Source: Nocardioides renjunii (GTDB lineage: Bacteria; Actinomycetota; Actinomycetes; Propionibacteriales; Nocardioidaceae). From it: DNA of 64,000 bases. The number at the start of each line of letters is the position of its first letter. The stretch's first letter is position 1. Location of the stretch: assembly GCF_034661175.1 (NCBI RefSeq), contig NZ_CP141058.1, positions 186,001-250,000 of the forward strand, read 5' to 3'. The notes beneath the pieces are model-generated. The model did no database searches, was not told the DNA's origin, and was given only the letters and a program-made list of their open reading frames with translations. Both the position numbers and the translations under genes were made by a program. Positions 6,896 to 15,743 of the stretch are shown here, piece after piece.

Positions 6896-8938
6896 TCAGC
6901 GGAGGAACGCCGCGGCGACGCCGGCGTCGACGGGGACGTGCAGGCCGGTGGTGTGGCTGAGCTCGTCCGAGCAGAGCACGTAGACGGCGTTGGCGATGTT
7001 CTCCGGCAGCACCTCGCGCTTGAGCAGCGTGCGCTGGGCGTAGAACTTGCCGAGGTCCTTCTCCTCCACCCCGTAGACGGCGGCGCGCGAGGCGCCCCAG
7101 CCGCCGGCAAAGATCCCCGAGCCCTGGACGACGCCGTCCGGGTTGACGCCGTTGACCTTGATGCCGTGCTCGCCGAGCTCGGCCGCGAGCAGCCGCACCT
7201 GGTGGGCCTGGTCGGCCTTGGCGGCGCCATATGCCACGTTGTTGGGGCCGGCGAAGATCGAGTTCTTCGAGGAGATGTAGACGATGTCGCCGCCCATGCC
7301 CTGCTCGATCATGGCCTTGGCGGCGGCGCGGGAGACGAGGAACGAGCCCTTCGCCATCACGTCGTGCTGGAGGTCCCAGTCCTGCTCGGTCGTCTCCAGC
7401 AGCGAGCGCGACAGCGAGAGGCCGGCGTTGTTGACCACGAGGTCGACGCCACCGAAGGCCAGCACGGTCGCGTCGAGCGCGGCCTGCACGGCCGCGGCGT
7501 CCGACACGTCGACCTGCACGCCGACGGCGACGTCACCCGAGCCGATCTCCGCGGCGGCGGCCGCTGCCTTCTCCAGCGACAGGTCGGCGATGACGACGCA
7601 CGCGCCCTCGCCCGCCAGCTTCTTCGCGGTGGCCAGGCCGATGCCCGACGCCGCGCCGGTGACCAGCGCGACCCGCGTGGCGAGCGGCTTGGGCTTCGGC
7701 ATCCGCTGGAGCTTGGCCTCCTCGAGCGCCCAGTACTCGATCCGGAACTTCTCCGACTCGTCGATGGGGGCGTACGTCGAGATGCCCTCGGCGCCGCGCA
7801 TGACGTTGATCGCGTTGACGTAGAACTCACCGGCGACGCGGGCGGTCTGCTTGTCCTTGCCGTAGCTGAACATCCCGACGCCCGGGACCAGCACGACGAG
7901 CGGGTCCTTGCCGCGGATCGCCGGGCTCTCGGGGGTCGCGTGGCGGTCGTAGTAGCCCTGGTAGTCCTCGCGGTAGGAGACCGCGAGCTCCTGCAGGCGG
8001 GCGATGCTGTCCTCGACCGAGGCCGACGCGGGCAGGTCGAGGACGAGCGGCTTCACCTTCGTGCGGAGGAAGTGGTCCGGGCACGACGTGCCGAGCTCGC
8101 CGAGGCGGGGGTGCTCGGCGTGGGCGAGGAAGTCCAGGACGACGTCGGAGTCGGTGAAGTGGCCGACCATGGGGCGGTCGGCCGAGGCGATGCCGCGGAT
8201 CGTGGGCGCGAGGGCTGCGGCCCTGGCGCGGCGCTCGTCCTCCGGCAGGGCGGCGTACCCCTCGAGCGCGGGGCCGAACGGCTCCGCCTTCGAGTGCTCG
8301 GCGATGTAGGTGGAGGCGACGTCGATGATCCAGAGGCTGTTGGCCTCGGCCTCCTCGGAGGTGTCGCCCCAGGCGGTGATGCCGTGCCCGCCGAGGATGC
8401 ACCCGCGCGCCTGCGGGCTCTTCTCCTTGATCTCGGCGATGTCGAGCCCGAGCTGGAAGCCGGGCCGGCGCCACGGCACCCAGACGACCTCGTCGCCGAA
8501 GATCGTGCGGGTGAGCTCCTCGCCGTCGGCGGCCGTGGCGATCGCGATGCCGGAGTCGGGGTGCAGGTGGTCGACGTGCGCGGCGTCGACGAGGCCGTGC
8601 ATCGCGGTGTCGATCGACGGTGCGGCACCGCCCTTGCCGTGCAGGCAGTAGTCGAAGGCCGCGACCATCTCGTCCTCGCGGTCCACGCCGGGGTAGACGT
8701 CGACGAGGGCGCGCATCCGGTCCAGCCGCAGGACCGCGAGGCCCGACGCGGTCAGGGTGCCGAGGTCGCCGCCGGAGCCCTTGACCCAGAGCAGCTCGAC
8801 GTCCTCGCCGGTGACCGGGTCGGTCCCGGTGCCCTTGGCCGAGGTGTTGCCGCCGGCGTAGTTGGTGTTGCGGGGGTCGGCGCCCAGCCGGTTCGAGCGC
8901 TCGACGAGCTCGGCGACGGTGGGGTTGGTGTCAGTCAC
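6896..8938 (-). CDS. rhaEW: Bifunctional rhamnulose-1-phosphate aldolase / L-lactaldehyde dehydrogenase
   Basis: 680-residue fusion. Residues 1-~400 are a class II aldolase (NTNYAGGNTSAKG start, DAAHVDHLHPDS metal-binding histidines, CILGGHGITAWG). From ~420 follows a short-chain dehydrogenase with the Rossmann motif TGAASGIGLATA and active-site YGAAK near residue 567. The aldolase half cleaves L-rhamnulose 1-phosphate to DHAP and L-lactaldehyde; the SDR half oxidises the lactaldehyde to L-lactate, which lutABC can use. The GTG start has an AAGGA site 8 nt away. The length matches RhaEW-type proteins of Bacillus and actinobacteria. Confidence 0.95.
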   Translation of the reverse strand: MTDTNPTVAELVERSNRLGADPRNTNYAGGNTSAKGTGTDPVTGEDVELLWVKGSGGDLGTLTASGLAVLRLDRMRALVDVYPGVDREDEMVAAFDYCLHGKGGAAPSIDTAMHGLVDAAHVDHLHPDSGIAIATAADGEELTRTIFGDEVVWVPWRRPGFQLGLDIAEIKEKSPQARGCILGGHGITAWGDTSEEAEANSLWIIDVASTYIAEHSKAEPFGPALEGYAALPEDERRARAAALAPTIRGIASADRPMVGHFTDSDVVLDFLAHAEHPRLGELGTSCPDHFLRTKVKPLVLDLPASASVEDSIARLQELAVSYREDYQGYYDRHATPESPAIRGKDPLVVLVPGVGMFSYGKDKQTARVAGEFYVNAINVMRGAEGISTYAPIDESEKFRIEYWALEEAKLQRMPKPKPLATRVALVTGAASGIGLATAKKLAGEGACVVIADLSLEKAAAAAAEIGSGDVAVGVQVDVSDAAAVQAALDATVLAFGGVDLVVNNAGLSLSRSLLETTEQDWDLQHDVMAKGSFLVSRAAAKAMIEQGMGGDIVYISSKNSIFAGPNNVAYGAAKADQAHQVRLLAAELGEHGIKVNGVNPDGVVQGSGIFAGGWGASRAAVYGVEEKDLGKFYAQRTLLKREVLPENIANAVYVLCSDELSHTTGLHVPVDAGVAAAFLR

Positions 8939-8969
8939 GGTCGTGTTCCTTCGACGTTCGTAGGGGGTG

Positions 8970-10148
8970 TCAGTTCCAGCCGGCCTGGGAGCCGCCGACG
9001 CGGTCCGCCTCGATCTGCTGCTGGTAGCCGGAGTCGAGGTAGGCGCGCATCGGGTCGCCCGGCAGGCCGCGCTCCTCGCGCCAGGCGGCCAGGTCGCGGC
9101 GCACGTCGGTGTAGAAGGCGTCCATGAACACCTCGTTGGCGAGCAGCACGTCACCGGCGCTGCGCGCCTCGTCGAGCGCTTCGGTGTCGAGGAGGAGGGC
9201 GCGGGCCGTCATCTCCTGGACGTTGAGCACCGAGCGGATCTGCCCGGGGATCTTGTCCTCGATGTTGTGGCACTGGTCGAGCATCAGCGCGACGTCGTTG
9301 GGGGTGCCGTCGGCCTGGTGGCCGAAGCCGCCGCCGCGGATGACCTCGACCATGATGCGGAAGAGCTGGAACGGGTCGGCGGCGCCGACGATCAGGTCGT
9401 CGTCGGCGTAGAAGCGGCTGTTGAAGTCGAACGAGCCGAGCTTCCCGAGCCGCAGCAGCTGGGCGACGATGAACTCGATGTTGGTGCCCGGGGCGTGGTG
9501 GCCGGTGTCGAGGCACACCTTCGCGCGGTCGCCGAGGGCGGCGACGTGGACGTACGACGTGCCCCAGTCCGGGACGTCCGTGTGGTAGAACGCCGGCTCG
9601 AAGAACTTGTACTCGAGCACGAGCCGCTGGTCCTCGGAGAGCTGGTCGTAGATCGTGCGGAGGCCCTCGGCGAGCCGGTCCTGGCGGGCGCGCATGTCGC
9701 CTTGGCCGGGGTAGTTGGTGCCCTCGGCGAGCCAGATCTTCAGGTCGCGCGAGCCGGTCCGGTTCATCACGTCGATGCACGCGAGGTGGTGGTCGATGGC
9801 CTTCTGCCGCACCCGCGGGTCGGTGTGGGTGAGCGCCCCGAGCTTGTAGTCGTCGTCCTGGAAGGTGTTGGAGTTGATCGTGCCGAGGGCGACGCCCTGC
9901 TCCTTCGCGTACGCCGACAGCGCGCCGAAGTCGTCGACCACGTCCCACGGGATGTGGAGCGCGACCGTCGGGGCGAGGCCGGTGAAGCGGTGCACGGCGG
10001 CGGCGTCGGCGACCTTCTCCTCCACGGTGCGGGGGGTGCCGGGGGTGCCGAAGACCTTGAAGCGGGTGCCGGAGTTTCCGTAGGCCCAGGACGGCACCTC
10101 GATGGCGAGGTCGCCGAGCCGGTCGCTGATGTCGGAGAAGGTGGTCAT
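8970..10148 (-). CDS. rhaI: L-rhamnose isomerase (RhaI type)
   Basis: 392 residues of the xylose-isomerase-like TIM-barrel L-rhamnose isomerase found in Rhizobium, Pseudomonas and actinobacteria, not the E. coli RhaA type. Visible active-site segments are ALHIPWD, LEYKFFEPAFYHTDVPDWG, CLDTGHHAPGTN and SFDFNSRFYADDDL, which supply the Glu, Asp and His metal ligands. It interconverts L-rhamnose and L-rhamnulose. The ATG overlaps the rhaM stop by one base (TGATG), so it is translated with the mutarotase. Confidence 0.96.
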   Translation of the reverse strand: MTTFSDISDRLGDLAIEVPSWAYGNSGTRFKVFGTPGTPRTVEEKVADAAAVHRFTGLAPTVALHIPWDVVDDFGALSAYAKEQGVALGTINSNTFQDDDYKLGALTHTDPRVRQKAIDHHLACIDVMNRTGSRDLKIWLAEGTNYPGQGDMRARQDRLAEGLRTIYDQLSEDQRLVLEYKFFEPAFYHTDVPDWGTSYVHVAALGDRAKVCLDTGHHAPGTNIEFIVAQLLRLGKLGSFDFNSRFYADDDLIVGAADPFQLFRIMVEVIRGGGFGHQADGTPNDVALMLDQCHNIEDKIPGQIRSVLNVQEMTARALLLDTEALDEARSAGDVLLANEVFMDAFYTDVRRDLAAWREERGLPGDPMRAYLDSGYQQQIEADRVGGSQAGWN

Positions 10149-10573
10149 CACTGGTCCTGAGCTGTCTGGGTGGGAGCGTCGGTGGGTGCAGGGGTGCCTG
10201 CGGGCGTTGCCGGAGAGCTGTCCGGGGTGGTGTCCGGGGGCAGGGCCGCGAGCTGGTCCTCGAGGTGGAACACCTCGGTCAGCTGCCAGAAGCCCTGGTC
10301 GGGTGGGAGGTCGAGGTCCTCGAAGAACTCGGCCATCTCGGCCTGCCACCGCGCGTTGACGTCGGTGCGGGCCATGCCCTCCTGCGCGGCTGCCAGGTCG
10401 GGCGTCTCGAGGTAGCCCACGAGCAGGCCGTCGTCGCGCAGGAAGAGGGAGTAGTCGTGCCAGCCGGTGTCGTGGAGCGCGCGGAGCATCTCGGGCCACA
10501 CCGCGGCGTGGCGCTCGGCGTACTCCTCCATCCGGTCCCGGCGGACCTGGAGGGTGAAGCAGACGCGGTGCAC
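10148..10573 (-). CDS. rhaM: L-rhamnose mutarotase
   Basis: 141 residues. The first ~105 are a RhaM ferredoxin-like domain (RVCFTLQVRRDRMEEYAERH at the start, HDYSLFLRDDGLLVGYLE in the middle), which interconverts rhamnose anomers. The last ~30 residues are a Thr/Pro/Ala-rich tail that most mutarotases lack and is probably disordered. The GTG start has a GGAAGGA site 7 nt away. The gene starts just downstream of a 96-bp nested palindrome that separates it from the transporter genes. Confidence 0.94.
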   Translation of the reverse strand: MHRVCFTLQVRRDRMEEYAERHAAVWPEMLRALHDTGWHDYSLFLRDDGLLVGYLETPDLAAAQEGMARTDVNARWQAEMAEFFEDLDLPPDQGFWQLTEVFHLEDQLAALPPDTTPDSSPATPAGTPAPTDAPTQTAQDQ

Positions 10574-10602
10574 GAGACGTTCCTTCCAGGGGGTGGGGGG
10601 TT

Positions 10603-10698
10603 GGTCTCGATACGCCGCCTCGTTCCTCGGCGGCCACTCGACCAGCGATCTCGCTGGTCGAGTAGCCCCGCGAGGCACGAGCGGGGCGTATCGAGACC
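10603..10698. repeat. 96-bp nested palindrome between the rhaS and rhaM genes
   Basis: Outer perfect 14-bp arms GGTCTCGATACGCC (10603-10616) and GGCGTATCGAGACC (10685-10698). Inner perfect 12-bp arms CTCGACCAGCGA (10637-10648) and TCGCTGGTCGAG (10651-10662) with a 2-nt loop. From memory, GGTCTCGATACG...CTGGTCGAGTAG intergenic repeats recur in Nocardioides and related genomes. It could fold in RNA and lower expression of the enzymes relative to the transporter. Confidence 0.88.
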
Positions 10699-10710
10699 CC
10701 GGGACGCGAC

Positions 10711-11754
10711 TCAGAAGTCGAAGTCGCCGATGTTCTCCGCGTCGAAGGTGAACGGCTCGCCCAGCAGGACGACGCCGTCGGCGCCGACCTCGAACTCGCC
10801 GAGCTCGCCGGCCTCGAAGGTGTCGCCCTCCTCGCCGGTGATGTCACCGTTGGCCAGGGCCGCCGCGGCGTACGCCGCCAGGAAGCCGAGGTCCTCGGGG
10901 TTCCACAGGGCGAACGACTCGACGGTGCCGTTCTCGACGTACTCCCGCATCTGGTTGGGGGTGCCGAGACCGGTCAGCGCGACCTTGCCCTTGGCGTCGG
11001 AGTCCGACAGGTAGCGGGCGGCGGCGGCGATGCCGACGGTGGTCGGGGAGATGATGCCCTTGAGGTCGGGGTGGTTCTGCAGGAGCGCCTCGGTCTGGTC
11101 GAAGGACTTCTGGTCCTCGTCGTCGCCGTAGACGGTGTCGACCAGCTCGATGTCCGCGTAGTCGGGGTTGTCCGCGAGCTCGGTCTCCATCATCTCGATC
11201 CACGCGTTCTGGTTGGTCGCGTTGGCGCTGGCCGAGAGGATCGCGATCTCGCCCTCGCCGCCGATCTGCTCGGAGATGAGCTCGAGCTGCTTGGCAGCGA
11301 TGCCCTCGGCGGTGGCCTGGTTGACGAACAGGTCGCGGCACTCGGGGTTGGTGTCGGCGTCGAAGGTGACGACCTTGACGTCGGCGCTGCGCGCCTCTTC
11401 GATGGCGTCGCAGAGGGCCTCGGGGTCGTTGGCGGAGAGGATCAGGGCGTCCTGGCCCTGCTGCGCGACGGTGTTGATGTAGGAGACCTGGGCGTCGGGG
11501 CTGGCGGTCTCGGGACCGACCTCCTCCATGTCAGCGCCGAGCTCCTCGGCGGCCTTCTCCGCACCGGCGGTGCTGGTGTCGAAGTAGGGGTTGCCGAGGT
11601 TCTTCGGGAGCATGGTCAGGCTGAGGTCGCCGCCGCCCTCGCTCCCGGACCCGCCGCCGTCACCGCTGTCGTCGCCACCGCAGCCGGCGAAGGCGAAGGT
11701 CGCGGTGAGCAGGAGCGCGGCCAGCGCGGTCGGGCGCTTCGTGTGGAGCTTCAT
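10711..11754 (-). CDS. rhaS: Rhamnose ABC transporter substrate-binding lipoprotein
   Basis: 347 residues. A signal peptide ends in a lipobox-like FAFAGC (Cys near residue 25), followed by a Gly/Ser/Asp linker and a periplasmic-binding-protein type 1 fold (LSLTMLPKNLGNPYFDTSTAG opening, FDADTNPECRD, NQATAEGIAAKQL). It would bind rhamnose outside the cell and deliver it to the RhaPQ permease. The ATG overlaps the upstream permease stop (ATGA). Specificity is taken from the gene neighbourhood. Confidence 0.92.
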   Translation of the reverse strand: MKLHTKRPTALAALLLTATFAFAGCGGDDSGDGGGSGSEGGGDLSLTMLPKNLGNPYFDTSTAGAEKAAEELGADMEEVGPETASPDAQVSYINTVAQQGQDALILSANDPEALCDAIEEARSADVKVVTFDADTNPECRDLFVNQATAEGIAAKQLELISEQIGGEGEIAILSASANATNQNAWIEMMETELADNPDYADIELVDTVYGDDEDQKSFDQTEALLQNHPDLKGIISPTTVGIAAAARYLSDSDAKGKVALTGLGTPNQMREYVENGTVESFALWNPEDLGFLAAYAAAALANGDITGEEGDTFEAGELGEFEVGADGVVLLGEPFTFDAENIGDFDF

Positions 11755-12860
11755 GAGTCACTGCCTTTCGTGGTTCCGACGCCGGCGGGTGCCGCGTCCT
11801 GGTGGGGGCGCGGCTCCGGGGGAGCCGCCGGCTTGCGCGAGAACCTCGAGGAGGTCGCGGCAAGGACGTTGGGGAGGATCACCGAGGCCACGAGGAGCAG
11901 GCCGACGATGATGTTGGTGACGTTGACCGTCACGCTCTCCAGGCGCAGCGCGCTGGAGATGACGCCGATCAGCACGACGCCGGCGAGCACGCCGTGCAGC
12001 CGGCCGCGGCCGCCGAAGATCGAGACCCCGCCGAGCAGGACGGCGGCGATCACCTGGAGCTCGTAGCCGGTCGCGTTGTCGCCGCGGGCCGAGCCGAAGC
12101 GCAGGGTGAAGTAGATGCCGGCCAGCGCGGACACGACGCCCGAGAGGACGAAGAGCACCAGCTTGGTGCGGGCGACGTCGACGCCGGTGAAGTGGGCGGC
12201 CTCGTCGTTGAGGCCGATGTCGTAGACGCCGCGGCCGAACGTCGAGAAGTGCAGCAGGACGACGAAGCCGACCGCGAGCACCGCGAACGGGATCATCACC
12301 AGCGGGACCTGGGTCTCGCCGATCGTGTCGGTGGCGAGGTCGGTCCACTTCTCGGTGAAGTCGGTGATGGCCTTGGTGCCGAGCAGCCCGACCGCGATGC
12401 CGCGGAACAGCGCGAGCGTCCCGATCGTGACCGCGAGCGAGGGCAGCCCGACGTAGGCGATGAGGAAGCCGTTGAGGGCGCCGCAGGCCAGGCCAGCGAG
12501 CAGCGCGAGCATCGCGGCCGCCGAGACCGACATGCCGTTCTCGTGCAGGACGCCGAGCAGCACGCTGCTCAGCCCCATGATGCTGGCCACGGACAGGTCG
12601 ATCTCGCCGGTGATGATCACCAGCGTCATCGGCAGGGCGATCAGCAGGATCGGGGCGATGTCCTGCAGCAGGAACTTGAGGGTCAGCGGCCCGTCGAAGT
12701 TGGGCACGTTGGCGATCGAGTAGAGGATCACCGCCGCGGTGAGCGCGATCACGGCGGTCTCGCGGGTGAGCAGCAGGCGCCGCCACAGCGGCGCGGAGTA
12801 CGCGTCGTACGTGCGGGCGGGGGCGGCGGTGCCGGCGCCGGTGCTGGTGGAGGTGCTCAT
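11751..12860 (-). CDS. rhaQ: Rhamnose ABC transporter permease 2
   Basis: 369-residue RbsC/BPD_transp_2-type permease with about ten hydrophobic segments. It carries the family signatures ITGEIDLSVASIMGLSSV and VIAAVLLGGVSIFGGRGRLHG. It forms the membrane channel with RhaP. The ATG overlaps the RhaP stop (ATGA). The last ~30 residues are hydrophilic and proline-rich. Gene symbols P and Q follow order and similarity; which permease is which cannot be decided from sequence alone. Confidence 0.9.
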   Translation of the reverse strand: MSTSTSTGAGTAAPARTYDAYSAPLWRRLLLTRETAVIALTAAVILYSIANVPNFDGPLTLKFLLQDIAPILLIALPMTLVIITGEIDLSVASIMGLSSVLLGVLHENGMSVSAAAMLALLAGLACGALNGFLIAYVGLPSLAVTIGTLALFRGIAVGLLGTKAITDFTEKWTDLATDTIGETQVPLVMIPFAVLAVGFVVLLHFSTFGRGVYDIGLNDEAAHFTGVDVARTKLVLFVLSGVVSALAGIYFTLRFGSARGDNATGYELQVIAAVLLGGVSIFGGRGRLHGVLAGVVLIGVISSALRLESVTVNVTNIIVGLLLVASVILPNVLAATSSRFSRKPAAPPEPRPHQDAAPAGVGTTKGSDS

Positions 12861-13942
12861 GCGTGGTCCCTCGATTCGGCGAGCCGGCGGGCCTGTCTGG
12901 TGGCGAGGACCCGGTCGAGCACGATCGCGCCGAGGATCAGGACGCCGACGACGGCGCGCTGCCAGAAGTCCTCGATGCCGAGGCTGGGCAGGGCCCGGTT
13001 GATGGTGACGAGCAGGAAGGCGCCGATGGCTGCGCCCCACACGGTGCCGCTGCCGCCGAAGATCGCGATGCCGCCGATGACGGCCGCGGCGACGGCCTGC
13101 AGCTCGATGCCGAGGCCCACGTTGGAGCTGACCGTGCCGTAGCGGGCGGTGTAGAGCGCGCCGGCCAGGCCCGCCAGCGCACCGCTGAGGACGAACGCGG
13201 CGAGGAGGCGGCGGCGTACGGACAAGCCGTAGAGGACTGCGGCGTCGGGGTCGGAGCCGATGGCGTAGAGCTCGCGTCCGCCGCGCGCGGTGTGGAGGTA
13301 GTAGCCGACGGCGGCGAGCACGACGATCGCGACGATGGTGAGAAGCGGGATGGTGAGGAACGTCTGGGTGCCGAGCGACAGGAAGCCCGACGGCAGGTCG
13401 CCGGCGTTGATCCGGTCGCTGCCGGCCCAGGTCAGCATGATCCCGCGGTAGATGTAGAGCGTTCCGAGCGTGATGACGAGCGCGGGTACGTTGCCGTAGG
13501 CGACGAGCACGCCGTTGACGAGCCCGAGCACGGCGCCCAGCGCGAGGCAGGCGGCGATCACCGCGACCACCGGGATACCGGGCTGGTCGATGAAGAGGCG
13601 ACCGGTGAGGTAGGCGGTCAGCGCCATCACGGAGCCGACCGACAGGTCGACGTTGCGGGTGATGATGACGACGGCCTGGCCGACCGCGAGCAGCAGCAGG
13701 ATCGAGGGGTTGAGCAGGAAGTTGCGCCAGCCGTCGGCACTGAAGAGGAAGCTGTTGTTCTTCGAGGTAGCGAGCACGACCACCGCGACCAGGACGAGGA
13801 AGATCGAGAGCTCGCGCGAGCGGAGCACGGTGGTGAGCGCGCGGCGGGTCGGGGAGAGCCGGCTGGGCTCCACGAGCAGCGCCTCGCCGGCGGAGACCTC
13901 GCTCGACCCCGCGTCCGGGCGCTCGACGTCGGTGTGGCTCAT
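12857..13942 (-). CDS. rhaP: Rhamnose ABC transporter permease 1
   Basis: 361-residue RbsC-type permease. After a ~45-residue cytoplasmic N-terminus come hydrophobic helices with the signatures ITRNVDLSVGSVMALTAY and AAAVIGGIAIFGGSGTVWG. It pairs with RhaQ and the ATPase. The ATG overlaps the stop of the ATPase gene (ATGA). Confidence 0.9.
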   Translation of the reverse strand: MSHTDVERPDAGSSEVSAGEALLVEPSRLSPTRRALTTVLRSRELSIFLVLVAVVVLATSKNNSFLFSADGWRNFLLNPSILLLLAVGQAVVIITRNVDLSVGSVMALTAYLTGRLFIDQPGIPVVAVIAACLALGAVLGLVNGVLVAYGNVPALVITLGTLYIYRGIMLTWAGSDRINAGDLPSGFLSLGTQTFLTIPLLTIVAIVVLAAVGYYLHTARGGRELYAIGSDPDAAVLYGLSVRRRLLAAFVLSGALAGLAGALYTARYGTVSSNVGLGIELQAVAAAVIGGIAIFGGSGTVWGAAIGAFLLVTINRALPSLGIEDFWQRAVVGVLILGAIVLDRVLATRQARRLAESRDHA

Positions 13943-15456
13943 CGGGTCGTCTCCAGGTGGTGGGTGGCCGCGTGCATCACGGCCTCGGGGGTGGCGTCGG
14001 CGCGGTCGAGCTCGGCGGTGATCCGGCCCTCGCACAGGACCAGCACGCGGTCGGCCATGCCGAGCACCTCGGGCAGCTCGGAGGAGATCATCAGGATGCC
14101 GAGGCCCTGCCCGGCCAGCTCGGAGAGCAGCCGGTGGACCTCGGCCTTGGTGCCGACGTCGATGCCGCGGGTGGGCTCGTCGATGATCAGCAGCCGGGGG
14201 TTGGTGGCCAGCCACTTGGCGATGACGACCTTCTGCTGGTTGCCGCCGCTCATCGTCGCGGCGTTCATGTCGAGCGCGCTGGTCTTCACCTCGAGCCGGG
14301 CGGCCCAGGGGCCGGCGGCGCGGTTCTCCATCGACGCGGTGAGCAGGCCCGCCTTCGCGATGCCGCGCCGGATCACGCCGGCGACGTTGCGGCTGACGGA
14401 GGAGTCGATGACCAGGCCCTGCTTGCGGCGGTCCTCGGGGATGAAGGCCATGCCGGCGCGGATGGCCGCGCGCGGGTCGTGCGCGCGGACGTCGCGGCCG
14501 GCCACCGACACGGAGCCGGAGTCGTAGGGGTCGACGCCGAAGACCGCCCGGGCCACCTCGCTGCGACCGGCGCCGACGAGGCCCGCGAGCCCGACGATCT
14601 CGCCGGCGCGCACCTCGAGGTCGATGTCGTGGAAGACGCCGGCCCGGTTGAGGCCGCGGACCGTGAGCACCGGCTCGCCGATCGTGGCGGCGACCTTGGG
14701 GAAGAGGTCGTCGACGTCGCGCCCGACCATCAGGGACACCAGCTCCGAGGGGGAGGTCTCGTCGGTGCGGCGGGTGTCTATGTAGGCGCCGTCGCGCATG
14801 ACCGTCACGGTGTCGGCGAGCTCGAAGACCTCGTCGAAGCGGTGGGAGATGAACACCAGCGCGCGGCCCTCGTCGCGCAGGCTGCGTGCGACGGAGAAGA
14901 GCCGCTCGACCTCGACGCCGCTGAGCGCCGCCGTCGGCTCGTCCATGACGAGGAGGCGGGCGTCGAGGGAGATGGCCTTGGCGATCTCGATGATCTGCTG
15001 GTCGGCGATGGACAGGCCCGCGGCGGGGCGGCGCGGGTCGATCCGCACGCCGAGCCGGGTGAAGAGCCGCTCGGCCTCGGCGTACATCGCCGCGCGGTCG
15101 ATGCGCCGGCCGCGGGCCAGGAGCTGGCGGCCCATGAAGATGTTCTCGGTCACCGAGAGGTCGGGGAAGAGCGTCGGCTCCTGGTAGATCACCGCGACGC
15201 CGGCCTGCTTGGACTCGGCGGTCGAGGAGAAGTCGACCGCCTCGCCGCCGAGCTCGAAGACGCCCGCGTCGCGGCGGTGCACCCCGGCGACGACCTTCAC
15301 GAGCGTGGACTTGCCGGCGCCGTTCTCGCCGATGAGGGCGTGGATCGAGCCGGCGTCGACGCTGAGGCTGCCGGACCGGAGCGCGACCACGGGGCCGAAC
15401 GACTTGGTCACCTCGCGCAGCACGAGCACCGGTGCGGCGGTGTTCCTGGCGGACAT
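13939..15456 (-). CDS. rhaT: Rhamnose ABC transporter ATP-binding protein (double ABC domain)
   Basis: 505 residues with two ABC domains, as in RbsA/RhaT. The first has a complete Walker A (GENGAGKST, ~residue 40) and Walker B (LLVMDEPTAAL). The second has a degenerate P-loop region (GLVGAGRSEVARAV) but a good signature (MSGGNQQKV) and IIDEPTRGID. This asymmetry is normal for the family. The ATG at 15456 has a GAGGAG site 5 nt upstream. It is the first gene of the 13-kb leftward run and lies directly behind the operator at 15468-15483. Confidence 0.95.
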   Translation of the reverse strand: MSARNTAAPVLVLREVTKSFGPVVALRSGSLSVDAGSIHALIGENGAGKSTLVKVVAGVHRRDAGVFELGGEAVDFSSTAESKQAGVAVIYQEPTLFPDLSVTENIFMGRQLLARGRRIDRAAMYAEAERLFTRLGVRIDPRRPAAGLSIADQQIIEIAKAISLDARLLVMDEPTAALSGVEVERLFSVARSLRDEGRALVFISHRFDEVFELADTVTVMRDGAYIDTRRTDETSPSELVSLMVGRDVDDLFPKVAATIGEPVLTVRGLNRAGVFHDIDLEVRAGEIVGLAGLVGAGRSEVARAVFGVDPYDSGSVSVAGRDVRAHDPRAAIRAGMAFIPEDRRKQGLVIDSSVSRNVAGVIRRGIAKAGLLTASMENRAAGPWAARLEVKTSALDMNAATMSGGNQQKVVIAKWLATNPRLLIIDEPTRGIDVGTKAEVHRLLSELAGQGLGILMISSELPEVLGMADRVLVLCEGRITAELDRADATPEAVMHAATHHLETTR

Positions 15457-15467
15457 GGAGCTCCTCG

Positions 15468-15483
15468 GTTGAAAGGTTTCAAC
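15468..15483. promoter_or_regulatory. LacI-type operator upstream of the rhamnose run
   Basis: Perfect palindrome GTTGAAAGGTTTCAAC (7-bp arms, 2-nt centre), 12 bp before the rhaT start. It overlaps a second dyad, GTTTCAACGAAAC. Its length and even-centre symmetry fit LacI-family operators, and a LacI gene diverges from it. Confidence 0.75.
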
Positions 15484-15686
15484 GAAACGTAAGTGAGGGT
15501 CGTCACAGGTGTCAAGAGTCGCTCCCGGTGTTTTTCGGACAGCTCGTCCGGCCGCGCCGGACGTCATGGCGGGCGGTCATCGCGGCGACCGCTCGCCAGG
15601 ACGTCGTCGTCGTACGTCATGGGCGGCGGCCGGCGGAGCGACCACGCACCATGACGTCCTCCGGTGGCGTACGCTCCGGTCCACAT

Positions 15687-15696
15687 CGTTTCAACG
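15687..15696. promoter_or_regulatory. Second, partial operator near the regulator gene
   Basis: CGTTTCAACG shares GTTTCAACG with the main operator 210 bp away. It lies 48 bp upstream of the regulator start and would suit autoregulation or looping. Only one half is well conserved. Confidence 0.4.
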
Positions 15697-15743
15697 GCGG
15701 CGGCAGCACGTGCGCGCGATCGGCACGGGAGGGGGTGCGGCGG

